This document shows, piece by piece, positions 29,465 through 37,154 of a stretch of DNA of 53,735 nucleotides. The notes below the pieces were generated by a model. It did not search any database and was not told the origin of the DNA. It saw only the letters and a program-made list of their open reading frames with translations. Position 1 is the stretch's first letter. Each line of letters begins with the position of its first letter. This stretch comes from Alcaligenaceae bacterium. GTDB lineage: Bacteria > Pseudomonadota > Gammaproteobacteria > Burkholderiales > Burkholderiaceae_B. The DNA is taken from positions 1 to 53,735 of the forward strand of contig CANCOC010000013.1 of NCBI GenBank assembly GCA_947379755.1. The letters run 5' to 3'. The position numbers and the translations under genes are program-made.

Positions 29465-29480
29465 ATGCAGCAACAATACT

Positions 29481-29513
29481 GAAGGCAGCCAGATCACACG
29501 GATGGCTGCCTTC
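29481..29513. terminator. Hairpin between the Bug receptor gene and the cco cluster end
   Basis: Perfect 11-bp stem GAAGGCAGCCA / TGGCTGCCTTC with an 11-base loop, 16 bases after the Bug stop and 12 bases past the last minus-strand gene of the cco cluster. It has no T tract on either side. It is placed as a shared terminator for the two convergent units. Confidence 0.55.
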
Positions 29514-29532
29514 GGTTAGAAACGGTTAGAAA
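29513..29532. repeat. 10-base perfect tandem repeat
   Basis: Two adjacent copies of CGGTTAGAAA. The second copy contains the stop codon of the last minus-strand gene of the cco cluster. This is a small local duplication of no known function. Confidence 0.7.
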
Positions 29533-29771
29533 CTGATGTCGTTTCTTTCGTCGCCCTCACGGGGAACGATGTAGAGCGTTAACAAACTCGACATTGCAGC
29601 GATAAACCAGAAAAAGAAAAACCCGGCTGCGTACAGGATTTCGCGATCAGGCCGCAAGTAGCCAAAGATGGCAACATCGAGTGGGTCAATCAATGCGAAG
29701 ACCACTGCGCTCGCCAGACCCGCCATCAGAAATGACGGCCACAGAATTAACATCAAGGAACGCCATTTCAT
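29526..29771 (-). CDS. Small two-helix membrane protein at the end of the cco cluster
   Basis: I do not recognise a named family. The 81-aa protein begins MKWRSLMLILWPSFLMAGLASAVVFALIDPLDV and has two hydrophobic stretches, at about residues 5-27 and 44-65, joined by a loop FGYLRPDREILYA, with a charged tail PREGDERNDISF. The ATG at 29771 has a good AGGGG ribosome binding site and lies 13 bases after the FixH-like gene. An alternative start at 29801 would overlap that gene. Its place after ccoG and the FixH-like gene suggests a role in cbb3 oxidase assembly or stability, but this is only context. Confidence 0.75.
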   Translation of the reverse strand: MKWRSLMLILWPSFLMAGLASAVVFALIDPLDVAIFGYLRPDREILYAAGFFFFWFIAAMSSLLTLYIVPREGDERNDISF

Positions 29772-29784
29772 GGCCGGCCCCTGA

Positions 29785-30015
29785 TCAACGCGACTCGGCA
29801 ACGGGCGGTTTGCCCGCGTGCCTTTCCACGACCAGACCGCGCTTCATTCCGCCATCAAAAACAGGCTGATCAGAAAAACTCTTGAAGGCGAGCGTCATCG
29901 TGATCGCGCATCCAATGATCGCCACCAGAGGACCCGCCATCAACAGCCAGGGCCAGGGTTGGCGCCACCAGGGACCCTGATCAAGTTGTTCTTGCTCTTG
30001 GATATTCTTATTCAT
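29785..30015 (-). CDS. Short FixH-like protein (CcoH type)
   Basis: 76-aa membrane protein in the place where fixH/ccoH is expected, directly after ccoG. One helix (about residues 23-46, PWLLMAGPLVAIIGCAITMTLAF) is preceded by a short cytoplasmic Glu/Gln-rich and Trp-rich stretch and followed by about 30 periplasmic residues. The family hallmark WPW near the membrane entry is present. Full-size FixH/CcoH proteins are usually about 150-170 aa with a periplasmic domain, which is missing here. CcoH-type proteins help assemble cbb3 oxidase. The name rests on position and the N-terminal pattern. Confidence 0.65.
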   Translation of the reverse strand: MNKNIQEQEQLDQGPWWRQPWPWLLMAGPLVAIIGCAITMTLAFKSFSDQPVFDGGMKRGLVVERHAGKPPVAESR

Positions 30016-30024
30016 TGTGTCTCC

Positions 30025-31581
30025 TCAGTTTGGGAAGATAAAGCTTGAGGCTTCACGCACCTCGGTATCGATCAGTCCGTCACGCGTCGTAGATGTGGTG
30101 ACAAAGTGGATATGATGGGACCCAGGTGTGCCTGACCCTGCAGGAGCACGCACGACAACCGGCACCATTCTGTTTGAAGCGGGAGGAATCACAAGATGTG
30201 AAGCTGTCTGGGTGATCGCCGCCTGGGCAGGATCTGCGGGAGCACCAGAGTGTGCGCGCAAAGCAGGCTGATCAGCAACGGCCAGTGTCAGCCCGGGCAA
30301 GCCGATCGCATGCAACGACAACTCTAATTCCTGTTCGGAGGCATTGATGATCTGCAAGCGGTAGACGTTTTCGATCATGCCGCCAGCCACTTCACGACCC
30401 AGCACGCCACGATCCCGGATCACATCGACACGGAGGGTCGTCCGGGTAGCGAGGGCTGCAAAAAATACCGATACGATAATCACCATCAGTGCGCTATAAA
30501 TCAATACACGCGGGCGCAACAAATGCTGACGAATCTGCGCGACGGACAGGCGCTCAAGCATCCCACGCTCTGACGTGTATCGAATCAGGCCCTGTGGGTA
30601 CCCTACTTTGTCCATGACCTGGTTGCAGGCATCCACACAAGCACCACAGCCGATACACATATATTGCAGGCCTTGCCTGATATCAATTCCGGTCGGGCAC
30701 ACCTGGACGCAAATACTACAGTCGACACAATCGCCCAGACCTGCGGCATGATGATCGATCGAGCGTGACCGCCCGCCGCGAGGCTCTCCTCGCAGGGTGT
30801 CGTACGTGACAACCAGGGTATCGCGATCCACCATGACACTTTGAAAGCGTGCGTAGGGGCACATGTACTTGCAGACTTGCTCACGCAAGAATCCAGCATT
30901 GCCCCACGTGGCAAAGCTATAAAACAAGAGCCAGAACCACTGCCAGGGACCGAGGGTCAGGGCGATCAGATCAGCCCCGAGCGTACGAATGGGCGCAAAA
31001 TAGCCGATAAAAGAAAACCCCGTCACAAAGGCCACAAGAATCCACAGGGCATGCTTGGTGGCTTTGATACGGAGTTTGCGCAGAGAAAAGGCCGACTCAT
31101 CGAGACGAATCCGCGCCACACGGTCACCCTCTATCCGTTTTTCGATCCACATGAATATTTCTGTGTAGACCGTTTGTGGACAGGTATATCCACAAAACAG
31201 GCGTCCCGCAATCGCAGTAAATAAAAACAGACCTAGCGCAGAGATGATCAACAGCAGCGTGAGGTAAATCACATCCTGTGGCCAGAGCACCATGCCAAAG
31301 ATATAAAACTTACGGGCACCCAGATCAAACAGGACAGCCTGACGGCCATTCCAGTTCAGCCAGGGCAACCCATAAAACAGCGCTTGCGTAGCAAAAACGA
31401 AAAACACCCGCCAGCTTGTAAACCAGCCACTCACCGAACGGGAGTAAATCTTTCGGCGAACATCGACAATCGTCTCTTCGATCGACTCAGCCCCTACAGG
31501 CAGGGTCTTCGCACCTGCAGGGCGCCATGGCGGAGGTGTTTCAGCCATGGAATTTTGCTGAGACTTCGAATCAACAGACAT
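30025..31581 (-). CDS. ccoG: Cytochrome c oxidase accessory protein CcoG
   Basis: Polyferredoxin-like membrane protein needed for copper delivery to cbb3 oxidase; CcoG of Rhodobacter reduces Cu(II). The 518-aa chain has about five membrane helices in the first 235 residues, a CGYTC motif at 130-134, and two [4Fe-4S] ferredoxin sites. The ferredoxin cysteines are 285, 288, 291, 295 (CVDCSICVQVCP) and 309, 312, 315, 319 (CIGCGACVDAC). The C-terminal part after about residue 370 is a periplasmic Ig-like domain. The start at 31581 lies 9 bases past the ccoP stop; a later ATG at 31548 is possible. It remains full-length, in contrast to the reduced CcoI and FixH of the same cluster. Confidence 0.95.
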   Translation of the reverse strand: MSVDSKSQQNSMAETPPPWRPAGAKTLPVGAESIEETIVDVRRKIYSRSVSGWFTSWRVFFVFATQALFYGLPWLNWNGRQAVLFDLGARKFYIFGMVLWPQDVIYLTLLLIISALGLFLFTAIAGRLFCGYTCPQTVYTEIFMWIEKRIEGDRVARIRLDESAFSLRKLRIKATKHALWILVAFVTGFSFIGYFAPIRTLGADLIALTLGPWQWFWLLFYSFATWGNAGFLREQVCKYMCPYARFQSVMVDRDTLVVTYDTLRGEPRGGRSRSIDHHAAGLGDCVDCSICVQVCPTGIDIRQGLQYMCIGCGACVDACNQVMDKVGYPQGLIRYTSERGMLERLSVAQIRQHLLRPRVLIYSALMVIIVSVFFAALATRTTLRVDVIRDRGVLGREVAGGMIENVYRLQIINASEQELELSLHAIGLPGLTLAVADQPALRAHSGAPADPAQAAITQTASHLVIPPASNRMVPVVVRAPAGSGTPGSHHIHFVTTSTTRDGLIDTEVREASSFIFPN

Positions 31582-31590
31582 TCAATCGGC

Positions 31591-32535
31591 TCACTTTGCT
31601 GTAGTAGTTGTTGCAACAGATGACGTCACATCGCGACCACCGGACAGGCCCCATACCCAGGCAGCCAGCAGACGAATCTGTTCCGGTGTCAGGTTCTGTT
31701 CCTGGGCAGGCATACGGTTGTTACGGCCGTTCAGGATGCCCTGGACGATTGTGGCCTCGGAACTGCCATAGAGCCAGACATCATCGGTCAAATTGGGAGC
31801 ACCAAGTGCTTTGTTACCCTTACCCTCGGCACCGTGACAGGCCGCGCAGTAATTCATGAACTCACGCTTGCCGCGCAGGGCTTTGATCGGATCCGATGCC
31901 AGACCAGACAAAGAACGCACGTACTGGGCAACATCGCTGGCCATCTGCGGATTGATGGTCTCTTTGAAGCCAGGCATGATGCCATTGCGGCCTTTGGTAA
32001 TCGTAGCAATCAGCGTATCGGGTTCGCGTCCATAAATCGAATCGCCTTCGATCAGGTTCGGAAAACTCGGTCCGCCCTTGGCGTCAGAACCATGACACTG
32101 TGCGCAATTATTCAAGAACAAACGCTGACCAATCACGTGTGCATCAGGATCTGCTGCAATAGCAGGAATATCCATACTGGCAAACTTTGCAAACACGGGC
32201 TTGACAGAGATATCCTGTTCAGTCTGGTCCTGCCTGACTTCCTGCGCCGTGGTGTATCCAAGCTGGCCTTTGTACGCGCCAAGCCCTGGGTACAACACCA
32301 AATAGCCGAGACCGAAGACGCACATTCCTACGTACATAATGGTCCACCAGCGGGGCACCGGATTATTGAGCTCACGCAAATTACCGTCCCACACATGACC
32401 GGTATCTTCTACTTTGACAGTGCTCGCACCCAACCACTTACGCTGAGAAAAAATCAACCATAAGCACCAGGCAATACCGAGCAGTGCAATGCTACCGACG
32501 TAATAGCCCCAAAAGCCGTCAACGAAATCGCTCAT
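31591..32535 (-). CDS. ccoP: cbb3 cytochrome c oxidase subunit III, di-haem CcoP
   Basis: Di-haem c subunit that accepts electrons for the cbb3 terminal oxidase. The 314-aa protein has a short N-terminal helix (YYVGSIALLGIAWCLWLIF), a second one at about 64-83, and two haem c sites: CAQCH at 144-148 and CAACH at 230-234. Both are followed by candidate Met ligands in GIMPGF and RMPAQE. The start overlaps the ccoQ stop as ATGA. The FixP signature DGIxELNNPVPRWW appears as DGNLRELNNPVPRWW. Confidence 0.97.
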   Translation of the reverse strand: MSDFVDGFWGYYVGSIALLGIAWCLWLIFSQRKWLGASTVKVEDTGHVWDGNLRELNNPVPRWWTIMYVGMCVFGLGYLVLYPGLGAYKGQLGYTTAQEVRQDQTEQDISVKPVFAKFASMDIPAIAADPDAHVIGQRLFLNNCAQCHGSDAKGGPSFPNLIEGDSIYGREPDTLIATITKGRNGIMPGFKETINPQMASDVAQYVRSLSGLASDPIKALRGKREFMNYCAACHGAEGKGNKALGAPNLTDDVWLYGSSEATIVQGILNGRNNRMPAQEQNLTPEQIRLLAAWVWGLSGGRDVTSSVATTTTAK

Positions 32536-32711
32536 GGCTGTTTTTCCTTATTTGATTTCTGAGAATCCTGACCCTCATCAGGGAGCACGAATGGCAGCAT
32601 GGCCGATTCGTCATTGGCTTTTTTGCGGCCTTTGGAAAAGGCCCACCAGACAATTCCGAAAAATGTCACCATCGCCAAAATGGTTGCCAAGGCATTCAAA
32701 AGCGCAAGCAT
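32532..32711 (-). CDS. ccoQ: cbb3 oxidase small subunit CcoQ
   Basis: A 59-aa reading frame too short for many gene finders: [39 protein letters not shown] and so on to the stop. It has one transmembrane helix at about residues 8-26, followed by a basic patch and an acidic/polar tail, the normal CcoQ/FixQ layout. It overlaps ccoO by one base (TAATG) and ccoP by four (ATGA), so the whole ccoNOQP run is translationally linked. CcoQ stabilises the assembled oxidase. Confidence 0.93.
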   Translation of the reverse strand: MLALLNALATILAMVTFFGIVWWAFSKGRKKANDESAMLPFVLPDEGQDSQKSNKEKQP

Positions 32712-33367
32712 TATTTGCTCCCTGGAACAGTTTGCATTTGACCGCGCCGATAACCTACGCCCAGACCTTGCAAATATGCGATCACAGCGTCTTCTTCGGT
32801 CTTGCCCTTGAGTGCCTCAGGCGCAGCGGCGATCTGGGCATCCGTATAAGGCACACCGACCAGACGTAACGCACGCATGCGGTCACCGATGTTGTCGCTT
32901 TGCACCGCATTCTGGGCAAGCCACGGATAGCCAGGCATGTTCGACTCAGGCACGACGTTGCGGGGATTATTCAAATGAATACGATGCCATTCATCTGAAT
33001 AACGCTCACCTACGCGGGCCAGATCAGGGCCGGTACGCTTTGAACCCCAGAGGAACGGATGGTCGAACACCGACTCACCAGCAACCGAATAGGATCCATA
33101 GCGCTGGACTTCTGCGCGCAACATCCTCACCTGCTGGGAGTGACAACCCACACATCCTTCACGGATGTACAGGTCGCGTCCCATCAGGCGCAAGGGGTCA
33201 TAAGGCTCGACACCCTTTGCTGCCTCGGTTGTGGAATGCTGGAAAAACAGCGGAACAATCTGGACGAGTCCTGCAAACAGCACAACCAGAATGCTGCAGA
33301 CAATCATCAGTCCGATATTTTTTTCAAGCGTCTCATGCGAGAAGAAAGATTTTTTTTCATTTGCCAT
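32711..33367 (-). CDS. ccoO: cbb3 cytochrome c oxidase subunit II, mono-haem CcoO
   Basis: Membrane-anchored mono-haem cytochrome c of the cbb3 oxidase, 218 aa. One N-terminal helix (about 18-42) is followed by the haem site [10 protein letters not shown] at 72-81. The block [43 protein letters not shown] contains the Met ligand. The frame is open to 33454, inside ccoN, but ATG at 33367 has a good AGGAGA ribosome binding site and gives the standard [20 protein letters not shown]-terminus. It lies 10 bases after ccoN. Confidence 0.97.
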   Translation of the reverse strand: MANEKKSFFSHETLEKNIGLMIVCSILVVLFAGLVQIVPLFFQHSTTEAAKGVEPYDPLRLMGRDLYIREGCVGCHSQQVRMLRAEVQRYGSYSVAGESVFDHPFLWGSKRTGPDLARVGERYSDEWHRIHLNNPRNVVPESNMPGYPWLAQNAVQSDNIGDRMRALRLVGVPYTDAQIAAAPEALKGKTEEDAVIAYLQGLGVGYRRGQMQTVPGSK

Positions 33368-33377
33368 GATCTTCTCC

Positions 33378-34841
33378 TCAGGCGTGGGCCAGTGTGGCGG
33401 TGGACGGAACAGGCAAGTCTTCAGGAATGACAGGATTGACAGGTGTTTGCCCAATCACAGTCTTGAACACGTTGTACGCCATCAGCAGCATGCCACTGAG
33501 GTACAGCAAACCGCCCATCAAACGAATCGCATAGAACGGGAAGGTCGATTTAACCGATTCCACAAAGCTGTATGTCAGTGAGCCATCGGCTTCTGTTGCA
33601 CGCCACATCAGGCCTTGCATGACTCCGGCAATCCACATCGAAGCGATATAGAGCACCACACCGATAGTCGCGATCCAGAAATGCACTTCAATTAAACGTG
33701 TGCTGTACATTTTTTCACGACCCCAGAGGCGTGGAATCAGGTAATAGAGCATGCCAAAGGTGATCATTGCGACCCAGCCCAGTGCGCCTGAATGGACGTG
33801 ACCAATGGTCCAGTCTGTGTAGTGCGACAAGGCGTTGACCGTACGGATCGACATCATCGAACCTTCGAAGGTCGACATACCGTAGAACGATAACGACACT
33901 ACCATGAACTTCAGGATGGGATCGGTACGCAGTTTGTGCCAGGCGCCCGACAAAGTCATGATGCCGTTGATCATGCCACCCCAGGACGGTGCAAGCAGAA
34001 TCAAAGAGAAAACCATACCCAGCGACTGGGTCCAGTCTGGCAAAGAGGTGTAGAGGAGATGGTGCGGACCTGCCCACATATAGGTGAATGCGAGTGCCCA
34101 GAAGTGCACGATCGACAAACGGTATGAGTAGATGGGGCGCTCTGCCTGCTTGGGGATGAAGTAATACATCATGCCCAGAAAACTTGTGGTCAGGAAAAAC
34201 CCCACAGCGTTATGGCCGTACCACCACTGCACCATGGCATCCTGCACGCCCGCGTAAGCCGAGTACGATTTCCAGAATGACACTGGGATTTCAATATTGT
34301 TGACGATGTGCAGAATCGCAATCGTCAGGATATAGGAACCGAAGAACCAGTTCGCTACATAAATATGCTTGGAGCGTCTTTTGACGATGGTGCCAAAGAA
34401 CACGATCGCGTAGGCCACCCAGATCAAGGTGATCAGGATATCAATCGGCCATTCGAGTTCGGCGTATTCCTTGCTGGTGGTGATTCCCAGCGGCAGCGTG
34501 ATTGCTGCGGCCAGAATGACTGTTTGCCAGCCCCAGAATGTGAAGGCAGCCAGCTTCCCGCAAAACAGCCTTGCCTGACAGGTACGTTGGACCACATAGT
34601 AAGACGCTGCAAACAGCGCACTGCCGCCAAAGGCAAAAATCACGGCGTTGGTATGCAGTGGTCGCAAGCGGCCATAGGTCAGCCAGGGAATATCGAGATT
34701 AAGTTGCGGCCACAATAACTGGGCAGCAATGACTACTCCAACCAGCATACCGACAATACCCCAAACAACAGTCATGATGGCAAATTGCCGCACAACGGTA
34801 TAGTTAAAGGTGTCGGCTGCTGCAGCGGGCGAACGAGCCAT
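33378..34841 (-). CDS. ccoN: cbb3 cytochrome c oxidase catalytic subunit CcoN
   Basis: High-oxygen-affinity haem-copper oxidase subunit I, 487 aa with about 12 membrane helices. The metal ligands are visible: His63 (low-spin haem b) in [12 protein letters not shown]; His210, His260 and His261 as CuB ligands in [11 protein letters not shown] and AGPHHLLY; and His348/His350 in [10 protein letters not shown] for the haems. It is the first gene of ccoNOQPG-fixH-like-small protein. An AGGAAC ribosome binding site precedes the ATG. A perfect FNR box lies 69 bases upstream of the start, which fits induction at low oxygen. Confidence 0.98.
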   Translation of the reverse strand: MARSPAAAADTFNYTVVRQFAIMTVVWGIVGMLVGVVIAAQLLWPQLNLDIPWLTYGRLRPLHTNAVIFAFGGSALFAASYYVVQRTCQARLFCGKLAAFTFWGWQTVILAAAITLPLGITTSKEYAELEWPIDILITLIWVAYAIVFFGTIVKRRSKHIYVANWFFGSYILTIAILHIVNNIEIPVSFWKSYSAYAGVQDAMVQWWYGHNAVGFFLTTSFLGMMYYFIPKQAERPIYSYRLSIVHFWALAFTYMWAGPHHLLYTSLPDWTQSLGMVFSLILLAPSWGGMINGIMTLSGAWHKLRTDPILKFMVVSLSFYGMSTFEGSMMSIRTVNALSHYTDWTIGHVHSGALGWVAMITFGMLYYLIPRLWGREKMYSTRLIEVHFWIATIGVVLYIASMWIAGVMQGLMWRATEADGSLTYSFVESVKSTFPFYAIRLMGGLLYLSGMLLMAYNVFKTVIGQTPVNPVIPEDLPVPSTATLAHA

Positions 34842-34909
34842 GATTTGAGTTCCTTTTTTTCAAACGTTTTTCTATAGCCCTATCATCCCCTCCAGGCACG
34901 CAAATGGAC

Positions 34910-34923
34910 TTGATCTGGATCAA
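34910..34923 (-). promoter_or_regulatory. FNR box upstream of ccoN
   Basis: TTGAT-CTGG-ATCAA is a 10 of 10 match to the FNR consensus. Read towards ccoN, a GATGAT hexamer (34887 to 34882) lies at the -10 position expected for a class II FNR promoter, with transcription starting near 34875. The rest of the 34842-35007 gap holds no gene. Confidence 0.85.
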
Positions 34924-35007
34924 CAGACCAACTGATCGTGCATAAGTGTTGGATAAAAACCCACATTCGGGGTATGAATAACGGGGCGCAAGCTGCGCAG
35001 ACAGCGT

Positions 35008-35163
35008 TCAGCTGCGCGGTGGCCTGTCATCATCGAGCAGGATGGACTGGCCAGCACCGTCTGGATCGTCATATTGACCCGAAAAAACAGCCCACCAGAG
35101 CACACCACCGATCATGGCAACCACGATCAGCGAGAGCGGCAAGAGGAGATACAGAATATCCAT
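35008..35163 (-). CDS. ccoS: cbb3 oxidase maturation protein CcoS
   Basis: 51-aa small membrane protein: MDILYLLLPLSLIVVAMIGGVLWWAVFSGQYDD and an acidic tail to DDDRPPRS. The single N-terminal helix followed by the WAVxSGQYDDxxG motif is the CcoS hallmark. The protein is needed for cofactor insertion into cbb3 oxidase. Its ATG overlaps the stop of the reduced ccoI gene as TGATG, so the two are translationally coupled. The gene lies 166 bases upstream of ccoN, with a separate promoter between them. Confidence 0.92.
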   Translation of the reverse strand: MDILYLLLPLSLIVVAMIGGVLWWAVFSGQYDDPDGAGQSILLDDDRPPRS

Positions 35164-36155
35164 CAGCGCTGATGACCAGACTGAACCGAAAGTGAAGCTC
35201 CGGAAACAAAGCCTTTGGGGACCCGCGGAACGCGATACAGGCGCCAGGCATTGGCAATCACAGCTGCGGAAGATACAAACATGGCGAGCGTGGCCACCCA
35301 GGGCGTCACCCAGCCAATCGCTGCAAAAGGCATGGTCAGCAGATGCCAGACCAGCGCACCGTAAAGGTTTTGACGTGTCACCCTGCGCGTATTGGAAAAA
35401 AGCACAGCGGACTGCTCTGGCGTCATGCCTGGGCATGCGCCAAGTGTGGCATGTGTTGCAGCCAGGGTAACCGGAGCCGCAAGAGAGAGTGCGCAAGGGC
35501 AGCTCATCACCAGCAGGCTGACCAGAACTGACAGCGCGTGCTCAGGCTCAATCACCCACCATACCGCTGTCACAATCACCGCCAGCCCAAGCTGTGCGAT
35601 GACAAACAGGGTCGCGACACGGTTGGCACGCTCAATGAGGGGAATACTCAACTGGCTTAACGCCTGAGAGCGCTCCCCCTGATCAACAGACTGCATCGCA
35701 CGATCTTCAAAATACCGGGCAGTCAGCAAAAATGCAATAAACATGGTGACAGAGTCAAAGTAGACCTCACCCGAACCGAACAACGTGGCAAATGCACTGG
35801 GAACAAAGGCAGCGATCATGCTGATTGCAACCGGGACATCCATCGTGATGCGGCGCTCGCGAATAGCACGTGCCAGCCCTTCCCAAATGGGCCAGGCCGA
35901 ATACAGAATGACCGGTACAGACATCACCAGGCTCGCCCAGTTCATCAGGAAAATCGCCCAGTCCAGGACATCAAGGCTATCATTGGGACCCGCCTCAACA
36001 CGCAAATAGCCAGGCAAGGCGAACATCATGACTTGCATCATGACCAGCCACGCCAGTCCCAGCCGCACGAGCGTGCGACGCCGGCCGATGAGCTCCGAAG
36101 GGCTCAGCACCCTCCTGGACGAAGAAATGGTTTGGGTCATATAGCTTGCAATCAT
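35163..36155 (-). CDS. ccoI: Reduced CcoI: P-type Cu-ATPase membrane domain without ATPase domains
   Basis: Occupies the ccoI place but is only 330 aa, compared with roughly 700-850 for true CcoI/FixI. Recognisable membrane parts are all there in order: AWLVMMQVMMFALPGYL, SLVMSVPVILYSAWPIWEGLARAIRERRITMDVPVAI (TM1-3), GEVYFDSVTMFIAFLLTARYFEDRA (TM4), ATLFVIAQLGLAVIVTAVWW (TM5), CPC at 219-221 in SCPCALSLAAPVTLA (TM6), RQNLYGALVWHLLTMPFAAI (TM7) and AMFVSSAAVIANAWRL (TM8). The N-terminal metal-binding domain, the actuator loop with TGES, and the DKTGT/nucleotide domains are absent. Loops of about 28 and 30 residues replace them. The usual Tyr-Asn of TM7 is Trp-His. The start ATG has a GAGGA site; the frame is intact and coupled to ccoS. 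Confidence 0.82.
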   Translation of the reverse strand: MIASYMTQTISSSRRVLSPSELIGRRRTLVRLGLAWLVMMQVMMFALPGYLRVEAGPNDSLDVLDWAIFLMNWASLVMSVPVILYSAWPIWEGLARAIRERRITMDVPVAISMIAAFVPSAFATLFGSGEVYFDSVTMFIAFLLTARYFEDRAMQSVDQGERSQALSQLSIPLIERANRVATLFVIAQLGLAVIVTAVWWVIEPEHALSVLVSLLVMSCPCALSLAAPVTLAATHATLGACPGMTPEQSAVLFSNTRRVTRQNLYGALVWHLLTMPFAAIGWVTPWVATLAMFVSSAAVIANAWRLYRVPRVPKGFVSGASLSVQSGHQR

Positions 36156-36178
36156 ATTGCGAATCCTCGCCCTGGCTG

Positions 36179-36192
36179 TTGATTTAGGTCAA
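36179..36192. promoter_or_regulatory. FNR-like box between ccoI and queF
   Basis: TTGAT-TTAG-GTCAA matches the FNR consensus at 9 of 10 positions. It lies 24 bases before the ccoI start codon on one side and 53 bases before queF on the other. A TAAAAT hexamer at 36212-36217 lies about where a -10 for queF could be (spacing 3 bases short of ideal). Which gene it controls, and whether it activates or represses, is unclear. Confidence 0.55.
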
Positions 36193-36244
36193 AGGGGCGG
36201 GCTGAATTCGTTAAAATTGATGAAATTCCAACCAGAAAGCAGAA

Positions 36245-37147
36245 ATGAATCACTTCGCGCAAGATCCGTTCTCACAACCAGTACCCACAATGCAGCCTCC
36301 AATGGCTGGCATTGCTCTGGGTCAATCAGTGTCCTACCCATGCGGTTACGACGCGAGCCTGCTGTTTCCAATTCCAAGGATGCAAGCCAGATTTGATATC
36401 GGCATCACCGAAGGTGCCCTGCCCTTTGCTGGCCTGGATCGATGGAATGCCTACGAAATGTCCTGGCTCAACCACAAAGGCTTGCCTCAGGTTGCCCTCC
36501 TGCGCATCACCGTCCCCTGCGTCAGCCCCAATATCATTGAGTCCAAATCATTCAAGCTTTACCTGAACAGTTTTAACCAGACGCAGTTTGCCTGCGAACA
36601 GGATGTCGTTGCGCTGCTGGTGTCCGACTTATCTCTGGTGGCACAGGCAAGGGTTGACGTTGAGCTGATTGCCCCTTCTGCTTTTGCAATGGAACGCATT
36701 GAGGAATTTGCCGGTATTGATCTGGATCAGCAGGATATTGCTGCGTCCCACTACTCACCTGCACCCGCCTTACTGAAGCTCAGGAATACTTCAGATACTG
36801 AATTATCTGCTGCCGATCCGGTCATTACGGAATCACTCTATTCCCGCCTGCTCAAGTCAAACTGTCCTGTCACGCAGCAACCTGACTGGGCCTGCGTGCA
36901 GATAGACTACTCGGGACGGGCGATCGACCACGCAGGACTCCTCCAATATATTGTTTCTTTTCGGATGCACAGCGGATTTCATGAGAATTGCGTTGAGCGT
37001 ATGTATATGGACATCATGCGGCAATGCCAGCCGCAATCCTTATCCATCTACGCCCGCTACACGAGACGCGGTGGACTCGACATCAATCCCTGGCGGGCGA
37101 CCCCTGGGATGCCCGTGCCATTGGTTGCCCGCAGCGCACGCCAGTAG
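36245..37147 (+). CDS. queF: NADPH-dependent 7-cyano-7-deazaguanine reductase QueF
   Basis: Reduces preQ0 to preQ1 in tRNA queuosine synthesis. The 300-aa length marks the long YqfB-like form, as in E. coli (282 aa). The catalytic Cys-Asp region is visible as SNCPVTQQPDWACVQIDYSG, and the NADPH-site ESKSFKLYLNSFNQTQF block is present, as is the later FHENCVERMYMDI. The first 30 residues before MAGIALGQSVSYP are less typical. An AGAAAGCAG stretch precedes the ATG. It is divergent from the reduced ccoI and ends only 7 bases from the convergent pgsA. Confidence 0.95.
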   Translation: MNHFAQDPFSQPVPTMQPPMAGIALGQSVSYPCGYDASLLFPIPRMQARFDIGITEGALPFAGLDRWNAYEMSWLNHKGLPQVALLRITVPCVSPNIIESKSFKLYLNSFNQTQFACEQDVVALLVSDLSLVAQARVDVELIAPSAFAMERIEEFAGIDLDQQDIAASHYSPAPALLKLRNTSDTELSAADPVITESLYSRLLKSNCPVTQQPDWACVQIDYSGRAIDHAGLLQYIVSFRMHSGFHENCVERMYMDIMRQCQPQSLSIYARYTRRGGLDINPWRATPGMPVPLVARSARQ

Positions 37148-37154
37148 GCAGCAA

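Noticed and set aside
35163..36155. Small ccoI as a frameshifted or split full-length ccoI
   Set aside because: There is no room: queF begins 89 bases upstream and ccoS overlaps the stop. Other frames in the interval show no DKTGT or TGES motifs, so the missing domains are not hidden nearby.
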